From: CAZEQJ01 sp964514385
Lineage (GTDB): Bacteria > Bacteroidota > Bacteroidia > Cytophagales > Cyclobacteriaceae
Length of the DNA: 20,544 bases
Assembly (NCBI GenBank): GCA_964514385.1
Contig: CAZEQJ010000051.1
Location: 1 to 20,544 of the forward strand
Reading direction: 5' to 3'
The translations under genes were made by a program, and so were the position numbers. The number at the start of each line of letters is the position of its first letter. Within the stretch, counting starts at the first letter, position 1. Of the stretch, positions 14,448 to 20,544 are shown in pieces. Under the pieces are notes generated by a model. It was not told the origin of the DNA. It saw only the letters and a program-made list of their open reading frames with translations, and ran no database searches.

Positions 14448-17321
14448 TTAATCAAAAATCTTCTCTACCGCCAGCAGCAGCTGGTTGCTTATATTGACCC
14501 GGAATGTGGTGAAACCCAGCCAGTTCCGGAAGCTACCTTCCAGCGGCGCAGGGCCACTGCTGGCTGCCAGAGGAAAATAGATATCAAACAGTCCCGTTTT
14601 GATGGAAAAACCTGCTTCATATAATATATCCCCGCCGTCTACAAAGCCAGATGTAACATAGGGTGCCACAGGTATTTTTTCATGCTTTACCTCGATCGTA
14701 GCCGTCGCCACCCAGGTATCCGCTATCTGATCGATGGTTCGGAAGGTACCTACATCATTGATGACCTGATTGGAGACAAGATTTGGATCTGCCAGTACAT
14801 TCCTGTTCGCTATATACTGGTTCATCAGGTAATCTGCCGTACCCGTAGTACGGTAGTTATACACCGACGATGGCGCCGTTACCGGCGAATAACCAAATGA
14901 CGCCATTCCCTGTATGGCTAAATTTTTACTTACCAGTCGCTCATAGGAGCCTTTTACATCTATATTGAAGAATTCATGACGTGTCTGATCATCATAATAC
15001 CCATAGGTTATATTGGCTTTGAATGAACCGTTGCTAAGCGCTTTTGAGAATTCATTGAGATAAGATGCCCGGAAAACCAGCGGATCACCCGGAAGATCTG
15101 CTGCAACGGTCAGACCATTTTCTACTGTCGGAGCAAAGCTATAATAGGACCGGATCTGATTGACCGAAAGGTCAATGCGTTGTGTATTCTTATACGGCTT
15201 TTGATTCAGAAAAAAGAAATTCAACTCTCCGGTATATTTTGTTACTACCGAAAAATTCTGCGCCTGGCCACTCAGCCTGATTTTCGGAAGCCTATTATTT
15301 TTCAGCAGCCAGTCGTATTTCAGATAGGCCATGCCATTCAGTTCATTTTCACCAAAACTATACATCGGTCCGAAAAAATAACCAAACGGCTTCTGAATGG
15401 CTTCCAGGTTATGCACCGCTCCCCCAATCATAAATTTATCGATCTCGTTGAATCCGATCAGCGGTGTCCAGTACATAGTTCTGTATCCCGGCTTTGGTAA
15501 GTACGTGAGAACCTTAATCCTCTTCTCACCCGGCTTTTGGTTGTTGCCCGGCTGAATGTCAACACTATTTTGCGGGTCGTTAATTGCAGCGAAGTCAGTA
15601 GATTGCGTTTCAATCTGTCTCACCCCCTCAAAACCTTCGATCCAAACCACCTCATCATCGGTTACCAGCTGAACCGGGGCATTGATAGTTCCTTTATTTT
15701 TTATGGTCACAGACGTGCCCTTATCAAAACGTGCAAGCCGGTAATCGATCTGACCGGTGGTGTTAAAAGCCTCATCAAAAAACCAATCCAGATTTTTACC
15801 GGATTCTTTTTCGAACACCTGACGGACATCCTCCGGGTACACATGCTTAAATTTATAAGCATTAAAATAAGCGTGCATACATTTCAAAAAGAGGTCCTCC
15901 CCCAGGTATGACTCCAGCATTTTAAGGAGCGCTCCGGTATGCATATAGGAGTTAAGGCCGTAGTTGATGCTATTCATTTCTGCTGAAGGCGTATTGATGG
16001 GCCGTTGCTTTCCATAGCTACCCAATACAACAGATGCATAGTATCCGAGGTAGTGGTAGGGAAACTGACCGATCTCTGTCAGGGAAAGCGGAGGGCCCGA
16101 ACCCAGCATGGTCGACAAGGTAGCTTCCGGATAACGCTGATCGATGTATTTGTTTTCCACATACGTATTGAAGCCCTCATCCATCCAGGCATGTGCGCGT
16201 TCATTGGATGCCAGGATACCATAAAACCAATTGTGCCCCACCTCATGGGTGATCACCTGATCCAAGGCAAAATCATTTTCCACTCCCGGTGAAATCACCG
16301 TAATCATCGGGTATTCCATACCACCACCTGCAGACAGGGCGCCTTCAACAGCTGTGGCCGCATCATACGGATATTCGCCTACCCATTTGGAGTAATAATA
16401 GAGGGCACTGTCGATATACATCGCAGATCTTGACCATGCCTCTTCGGAGTCAGGAAGATAAAAGCCCCAGGACTCCACATTTTTGCCTGACGCAAGGGTC
16501 ACCTGACTTTTCACTACCTCATACCGCTTGTCGGCAAACCAGGCAAAATCATGCACATTATCCTGAATAAAAGTCAACGATTTTCGATCGGATGAAGAAG
16601 GAGGGAAATCATCACCCACTGAAGGATCATCCTTTGGTAACTGAGAGAGGCTATCCAGCCACATCCGTTCAGATTCATTTTGCAATACCCCTGTAGCGGC
16701 TACCCGGTAGTTGGCCGGCACATCGATGGTCACCTTGTAAGAGCCAAATTCGGAGTAGAACTCACCCTGATCCAGGTAAGGCATCGGATGCCACCCTTTA
16801 TGATCGTATACTGCAGGCTTGGGAAACCACTGGGTCACCTGGTAACTTTGTCCGGTATGCCCCAGCCGGCTGAAGTCACCGGGGAACTTCACCATAAAGG
16901 GGGTGGATATTTTCAGTGATGCACCAGGTTTTAACACCTCCGGGAGCTCAATTTTCACGACATCTATATGCCCTTCATAGTTTTCAGCGGAAACAGGCTG
17001 TCCGTTGATCTGAAAATCCAGGCCTGTTATATATCCTCTATCTTCCTCATCGGCAAAAAGAAATTTGGCTCTGTTGGTATTGTTAAACTGCTTAGCTAAT
17101 GCCGTTTGGTTGTTTTTATATGCATTTGGCCATAAATGAATGAAGATACGGTCCAGTTCATCAGGCGAGTTATTTATGTATTCTATTTCAATATTTGCGT
17201 CCAGGGTGTGGTTATCGTCGTCCAGTTTCACCGTGATAACAGAATTAACCTCCTGTTGCCAGTAATCCTGTGCGATAATCCATGCCGGGAGGGGAATGAA
17301 TAAGATCAGAAGCCGTGTCAT
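14448..17321 (-). CDS. M1-family metallopeptidase with a long beta-strand-rich C-terminal region
   Basis: A 957-aa protein counted from ATG 17321, which opens with a signal peptide (MTRLLILFIPLPAWIIAQ); the frame extends 44 codons further upstream without a signal there. The N-terminal half is an M1 aminopeptidase: GGGMEYP (about 332-338, the GAMEN equivalent that binds the substrate amino end), HEVGH (H359, E360, H363) and E382 in ERAHAWMDEGFNTYVENKY, giving the HExxH-18-E zinc site. Residues from about 616 to the end are a chain of amphipathic strands (YWTPLIGFNEIDKFMIGGAV, FGYFFGPMYSFGENELNGMA and so on), as in an outer-membrane barrel. It probably trims peptides in the periplasm or at the surface. 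It is leftward, about 300 nt downstream of hemH. Confidence 0.9.
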   Translation of the reverse strand: MTRLLILFIPLPAWIIAQDYWQQEVNSVITVKLDDDNHTLDANIEIEYINNSPDELDRIFIHLWPNAYKNNQTALAKQFNNTNRAKFLFADEEDRGYITGLDFQINGQPVSAENYEGHIDVVKIELPEVLKPGASLKISTPFMVKFPGDFSRLGHTGQSYQVTQWFPKPAVYDHKGWHPMPYLDQGEFYSEFGSYKVTIDVPANYRVAATGVLQNESERMWLDSLSQLPKDDPSVGDDFPPSSSDRKSLTFIQDNVHDFAWFADKRYEVVKSQVTLASGKNVESWGFYLPDSEEAWSRSAMYIDSALYYYSKWVGEYPYDAATAVEGALSAGGGMEYPMITVISPGVENDFALDQVITHEVGHNWFYGILASNERAHAWMDEGFNTYVENKYIDQRYPEATLSTMLGSGPPLSLTEIGQFPYHYLGYYASVVLGSYGKQRPINTPSAEMNSINYGLNSYMHTGALLKMLESYLGEDLFLKCMHAYFNAYKFKHVYPEDVRQVFEKESGKNLDWFFDEAFNTTGQIDYRLARFDKGTSVTIKNKGTINAPVQLVTDDEVVWIEGFEGVRQIETQSTDFAAINDPQNSVDIQPGNNQKPGEKRIKVLTYLPKPGYRTMYWTPLIGFNEIDKFMIGGAVHNLEAIQKPFGYFFGPMYSFGENELNGMAYLKYDWLLKNNRLPKIRLSGQAQNFSVVTKYTGELNFFFLNQKPYKNTQRIDLSVNQIRSYYSFAPTVENGLTVAADLPGDPLVFRASYLNEFSKALSNGSFKANITYGYYDDQTRHEFFNIDVKGSYERLVSKNLAIQGMASFGYSPVTAPSSVYNYRTTGTADYLMNQYIANRNVLADPNLVSNQVINDVGTFRTIDQIADTWVATATIEVKHEKIPVAPYVTSGFVDGGDILYEAGFSIKTGLFDIYFPLAASSGPAPLEGSFRNWLGFTTFRVNISNQLLLAVEKIFD

Positions 17322-17452
17322 AATTGATATTGAGTAGTCTGTTCTTAAATATAAAAGAAAAGTATGCAGATTGGACACGCTTTCCTTTGATAAACATTTT
17401 TCACACGGGAAAAAGAGGGTTCTATCAATCTGCAGGCACCCAAAATAGATCA

Positions 17453-17542
17453 TTTGGGACGAATGGAAAGCCTTTTGGGACGAATGGAAAGCCCTTAGTG
17501 ACGAATGACAATCCCGATAATCGTTGTGATTAGGGACAAATG
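17453..17542. repeat. 21-bp-period direct repeats (GGGACGAATGG), three tandem copies plus one
   Basis: Copy 1 (17453-17472) and copy 2 (17474-17493) are identical over 20 bp. Copy 3 (17495-17514) matches 15 of 20. A fourth core, GGGACAAATG, is at 17533-17542. Cores start at 17456, 17477, 17498 and 17533. The 21-bp period places them on one DNA face, as with tandem operators for LytTR-type response regulators, which read direct repeats at about this spacing. They lie 130-220 bp upstream of the M1 gene on its strand. Confidence 0.75.
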
Positions 17543-17560
17543 ATCCCCGGTATTATCGGG
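17513..17560. repeat. Inverted repeat CCCGATAAT / ATTATCGGG
   Basis: Perfect 9-nt arms at 17513-17521 and 17552-17560 with 30 nt between them; the spacer contains the fourth GGGACAAATG core. A smaller CCCG/CGGG stem uses the right arm alternatively. It might serve as a terminator-like structure for hemH, but there is no T-run. Confidence 0.5.
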
Positions 17561-17623
17561 CAGGATGAATAGCAAACCTGATAGCCTTCGGAGTTAATCC
17601 TTTTATTGAAATAAAACCGACGG

Positions 17624-18652
17624 TTAAGGACAGTACTGCAGCACCATCTTCTTCAGCGCCTCCACCCATTTGGGATCATCGTTCAGGCTGGGGACAAGGT
17701 CCCAGCGCTCGCCACCTTCTTCGATGAATTCTTCCTGGTAGGTTTCGCCCACTTCGATGGTAGTTTCCAGACAGTCGGCTACGAATGCTGGTGAATAAGC
17801 CAGAACCTTCTTTTTACCCTGCTCGGCTAACTCCTTCACCATATCTTCAGTGTATGGTTTCACCCAGGGGTCAGTACCCAGACGGCTCTGAAAGCTGACC
17901 GTATAATCCTCCTTCTTCAGGTTGAGCTTTTCAGCTATCAGCCGTGAGGTATGAAAGCACTGCGCCCGGTAGCAGAGCTCATTACGTGGCCCCAGATGAT
18001 TGCAGCAGCTGCCCAGTTTGCAATGGCCATCAAAGCTCCCCTTACGTATCTGCCGCTCCGGCAATCCGTGGTAGCTGAACAGTACATGATCATGGTGGTG
18101 CTCATCCATCAGCTTTTTACCATGTTCTGCGAAGATGTCAATCATATCATCATTGTCCTGAAAGCGGCTGATGAATACCATTTCGGGTATGGTCTGCCAT
18201 TTCATTACGATCTCCATCACCTTATCATGTACCGAGCCGGTAGTGGCAGAGGCATACTGCGGGAACAGGGGTACTACAATGATCTTCTTAACCGGGGTGT
18301 TTCTCAGCACATCCAGACCTTCCTGGATAGATGGATTCTGATAGCGCATTGCCAGCTTCACCACAAATTTGTCACCCATAGCTTCCTGCAGCATCTTCTC
18401 TATATCAAATCCGAAATATTTCAGGCTGGAGCCACGCTCATCCCATAGTTTTTTATACTCTTTGGTGGATTTTGGTGCACGGAATGGCGCGATGATGCCA
18501 TTGACCAGGATGAACCTCAGGATAGCCGGAATGTCGACCACACGCTTATCCATCAGAAATTCACGTAAATACCGGCGTACTGCCGACACTTTGGGCTCGT
18601 CGGGTGTTCCGAGATTTACTAAAAGCACGCCTGTCTTGAAATCTTTTGCCAT
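17624..18652 (-). CDS. hemH: Ferrochelatase
   Basis: A 342-aa protein from ATG 18652 (MAKDFKTGVLLVNLGTPDEP); the frame runs 50 codons further upstream into the divergent gene's start region, which is not conserved-looking. It inserts Fe(II) into protoporphyrin IX, the last step of protohaem synthesis. Family features: LLVNLGTPDEP, RYLREFLMDKRVVDIP, VVPLFPQYASATTGS (about 127-141), SYHGLPERQIRKG (193-205, with catalytic His195), and FVADCLETTIE (290-300, with Glu296). A Cys-rich insert (C211, C216, C217, C227, C232) lies after the active-site loop; some bacterial ferrochelatases carry an internal [2Fe-2S] cluster, which this could be. No other haem genes are in the window. It shares a 64-bp divergent gap with the glycosyltransferase gene. 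Confidence 0.96.
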   Translation of the reverse strand: MAKDFKTGVLLVNLGTPDEPKVSAVRRYLREFLMDKRVVDIPAILRFILVNGIIAPFRAPKSTKEYKKLWDERGSSLKYFGFDIEKMLQEAMGDKFVVKLAMRYQNPSIQEGLDVLRNTPVKKIIVVPLFPQYASATTGSVHDKVMEIVMKWQTIPEMVFISRFQDNDDMIDIFAEHGKKLMDEHHHDHVLFSYHGLPERQIRKGSFDGHCKLGSCCNHLGPRNELCYRAQCFHTSRLIAEKLNLKKEDYTVSFQSRLGTDPWVKPYTEDMVKELAEQGKKKVLAYSPAFVADCLETTIEVGETYQEEFIEEGGERWDLVPSLNDDPKWVEALKKMVLQYCP

Positions 18653-18716
18653 AATCGATAATTCTATGGATGAAACTGTATTTTTACTTTTTTGATTGAA
18701 AAAACTGATAAATAGT

Positions 18717-20297
18717 ATGCTTTCAACCTCCAGGGCACGAAGATATACGCTGATTTTAATTATTGCTACCGGAATTGTAAGGGTAATTATTGCGGCTTTC
18801 ACCGGATTAGGGGTTGGAGAATCATACTATGCCCGTGGTGCCATTGATGTGGACTGGAGTTATTTTGACCAGCCCCCTTTATTCTTCTGGATATCGGCCA
18901 TTTTTGTCAAGGTCTTTGGACTTAGCTCACTGACCCTTCGGCTGCCGGCCATCCTCTTTTTTGGCGGAACCACCTGGTTAATTTACCGGATTACAGAAAA
19001 ACTTTTCAGTAGCCAGGGCGGATTTTATGCAGCAGTATTGCTCAACCTGAGTGCCGTATTTACCGTGGCGGTGGGTACCTGGTTTCAGCCGGATGCGCCT
19101 TTGATGTTTTTCTGGATGCTTACGGCTTATCTCGTTGTAAACATTCTATTCGGCTCAGAGGGGAAAAAAGGAATATTACCCTGGGTATATGTCGGATTAG
19201 CCATGGGGATGACCACCTTAAGTAAATACCATGTAGTGTTTCTGATGGCCGGGGTTTTTCTTTTTTGTGTGCTGACGCCGAAGTACCGCAAATGGCTGCG
19301 TCATCCCGGGCCGTACCTGGCTGTAGTCATCAATTTTATGCTGGCCTTTCCGGTATTGATCTGGAATGCGCAAAACGAGTGGGTGTCGTTTGTGTTTCAG
19401 GGGAGCAGGGCCGGTAGTGGCGGTGAATTTGAGCTGCATTGGCTCTGGTTTTTCCGAAGTATTCTGGGCCAGATGATCTGGCTGCTGCCATGGATCTGGA
19501 TACCGCTGGTGCGACAGTTGCCATTATCCTATCAGAGGAATGATGCATACCGCTTTATCTTCTGGACGAGCGTGTTACCGATTGTTTTCTTTACCGTGAT
19601 CACCCTCTGGAGCAATCTGGGTTTTCATTTTCATTGGCAGGCGCCGGGATATCTGATGTTGTTTATTGCATTGGGCGCTTCGGTCGCTGAGTCGATGGAA
19701 AAGGGAAAATGGATCAAGTTGAATTGGGTGTGGCTTTGGTCTTCTGCCGTCTTCACTGTAGTAGCCTTGACGGTATTGGCTATTCAGACGGAGACAGGTG
19801 CTTTTAAGTTTGTGAAACGGGAGGTGGTCAAGCGAGGTGGTACGACCGGCCCGACGATGGAGGGTTATGACTACGATGACCTGAGGGTCTATTTTGAGAA
19901 GCAGGGATGGATGGAAGATGAGAAGGTCTTTCTGGGAACGCCGAACTGGTGGCTGACCGGTAAGCTCGATTGGGCCTTGCGGTTACAAAAGGATGTTATC
20001 GTATTTCATGATGATCCGCGTAACTATGCCTTTTTTATGGAACCGGAGAAAAAGCTGGGCCAGGATGGCATCATTGTATTACGGGAGGGAGAGGGCATGA
20101 AGAAAACCAAAGCCGAACTGATAGATCCATATTTTGAGGAGGTCGTTTTTCAGGATTCGGTAGCGATTATGCGCGGTGGTGAGGCGGAGTTGTATCTATA
20201 TGTTTATCGGGGTGAGGGTTTTAGGATACCTGAAGAGCCGGTAAGAGGGCCGTTGTATCGGATGGTGCAGGGGATGAGTCCGTTTGGGTTAGAGTAG
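18717..20297 (+). CDS. ArnT/PMT-type membrane glycosyltransferase (GT83-like)
   Basis: A 526-aa polytopic membrane protein with about ten hydrophobic segments in the first two thirds and a soluble C-terminal domain (from about 375). Residues 33-56 (VGESYYARGAIDVD, SYFDQPPLFF) carry the first periplasmic loop signature of polyprenyl-phosphate-dependent glycosyltransferases, with E35 in the place of the usual Asp/Glu and D51-Q-P-P after it. LSKYHVVFLMAGVF and FHFHWQAPGYLMLF are further family-like segments. These enzymes move a sugar from an undecaprenyl-phosphate donor to lipid A, glycans or proteins on the outer face of the inner membrane. Acceptor unknown. The frame also allows TTG at 18696; ATG 18717 is preferred. 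Divergent from hemH. Confidence 0.88.
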   Translation: MLSTSRARRYTLILIIATGIVRVIIAAFTGLGVGESYYARGAIDVDWSYFDQPPLFFWISAIFVKVFGLSSLTLRLPAILFFGGTTWLIYRITEKLFSSQGGFYAAVLLNLSAVFTVAVGTWFQPDAPLMFFWMLTAYLVVNILFGSEGKKGILPWVYVGLAMGMTTLSKYHVVFLMAGVFLFCVLTPKYRKWLRHPGPYLAVVINFMLAFPVLIWNAQNEWVSFVFQGSRAGSGGEFELHWLWFFRSILGQMIWLLPWIWIPLVRQLPLSYQRNDAYRFIFWTSVLPIVFFTVITLWSNLGFHFHWQAPGYLMLFIALGASVAESMEKGKWIKLNWVWLWSSAVFTVVALTVLAIQTETGAFKFVKREVVKRGGTTGPTMEGYDYDDLRVYFEKQGWMEDEKVFLGTPNWWLTGKLDWALRLQKDVIVFHDDPRNYAFFMEPEKKLGQDGIIVLREGEGMKKTKAELIDPYFEEVVFQDSVAIMRGGEAELYLYVYRGEGFRIPEEPVRGPLYRMVQGMSPFGLE

Positions 20298-20329
20298 TTT
20301 AAACATAAAAGCCGGAACTGGTCTCAGGT

Positions 20330-20544
20330 TTAAGCGCAACGATCCGGTTGATGATTAACCAGATTCCCGTCAACCCTTACAATATCATTTGTAGCAATCT
20401 GCTCAGTAGCAGAACCACCATTATCACCAATATATTGGATCAGTTTATCTCTGACGGCATTCCACAACTCATCTCCACCTTCATACGCACTTTGTAGTAC
20501 TCCCTATTTGTAAGACCACTGGTTAGCTATTCTTAATTGTTTTC
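20330..20544 (-). pseudogene. 3' end of a leftward gene with an in-frame stop, cut by the window edge
   Basis: Read leftward, one frame gives KQLRIANQWSYK, a TAG at 20504-20506, then GVLQSAYEGGDELWNAVRDK, LIQYIGDNGGSATEQIATND, IVRVDGNLVNHQPDRCA and a TAA at 20330-20332. The reading after the TAG has no start codon near its beginning, and the sense before it looks continuous with it, so this is probably the C-terminus of a longer protein interrupted by a stop (or a TAG read as sense, or a base error). I do not recognise the family. The plus-strand gene ends 32 nt to the left, so the two converge. Confidence 0.4.

Larger units (their letters stand above)
17322..17623. other. hemH-M1 gap with a direct-repeat array
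   Basis: 302 nt without a gene. On the leftward strand it is the 3' flank of hemH and the promoter region of the M1 peptidase. It contains the 21-bp-period repeats (17453-17514), a fourth looser copy at 17533-17542, and an inverted repeat (17513-17560). No T-run terminator for hemH is visible. Confidence 0.7.

Noticed and set aside
14427..14624. 65-codon plus-strand frame after hxlR
   Set aside because: Mostly overlaps the 3' end of the M1 gene on the other strand and has no start-site support.
15180..16919. Several 79-124-codon plus-strand frames across the M1 gene
   Set aside because: All are antisense to a gene with clear catalytic motifs and have irregular, Arg/His-rich composition typical of shadow frames.
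17453..17542. CRISPR array
   Set aside because: The repeat units are contiguous with 1-bp gaps and no spacers, and there are no cas genes.
17951..18695. Plus-strand frames of 165 and 108 codons across hemH
   Set aside because: Antisense to ferrochelatase with no recognisable motifs.

Overview
The window reads as a chromosomal segment of a member of the Bacteroidota, most likely a marine or soil Cytophagales-type bacterium. The reasons are the AT-rich, Shine-Dalgarno-poor gene starts, the periplasmic TonB C-terminal-domain protein, the class-C-type serine hydrolases, the M1 peptidase with a barrel-like C-terminal half, a Bacteroidota-type ferrochelatase, and many small secreted or outer-membrane proteins. 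No rRNA, tRNA, CRISPR array or intact insertion sequence was seen.

Region 1 (about 1-3570) is accessory DNA and the most AT-rich part. An imperfect cruciform-forming repeat (5-48) precedes an overlapping two-gene unit: a 259-aa unrecognised protein and a PIN-domain ribonuclease, organised like a toxin-antitoxin pair. After a gene-poor gap come a TonB-C-domain protein, a membrane-anchored serine hydrolase broken by a -1 frame change in an A8 tract, and a 5'-truncated reading frame. Short hairpins ending in GTGGTT precede two of these genes. A 10-bp inverted motif pair brackets the serine hydrolase, so the region looks like cassette-style or repeat-mediated insertions.

Region 2 (3662-6125) is a two-gene carbohydrate unit: a GH105-type unsaturated uronyl hydrolase split by one in-frame TAA, followed 7 nt later by a BNR-type beta-propeller resembling ulvan lyases. 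It looks like the remnant of a polysaccharide utilisation locus without SusC/SusD genes.

Region 3 (6309-9355) runs from a Crp/Fnr-type regulator through two small outer-membrane-type proteins to an exported Acg-type nitroreductase-fold protein. The last three are closely spaced and form a probable operon behind a palindrome at 6945-6965. Two single genes follow: an alpha/alpha-toroid protein (9585-10517) and a serine hydrolase with C-terminal membrane segments (10747-12189).

Region 4 (12266-14385) is a self-contained redox-stress module. A leftward operon (tandem NTF2-like lipoprotein, then an MdaB-type quinone reductase, ending at a strong terminator) is divergent from an HxlR regulator. 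The 117-bp gap between them holds three evenly spaced operator-like sites.

Region 5 (14448-20297) looks like core genome and is visibly less AT-rich. It holds a large M1 metallopeptidase and ferrochelatase hemH, both leftward, and a divergent GT83/ArnT-like membrane glycosyltransferase. The hemH-M1 gap carries a 21-bp-period repeat array. The right edge (20330-20544) holds the 3' end of a leftward gene interrupted by an in-frame stop.
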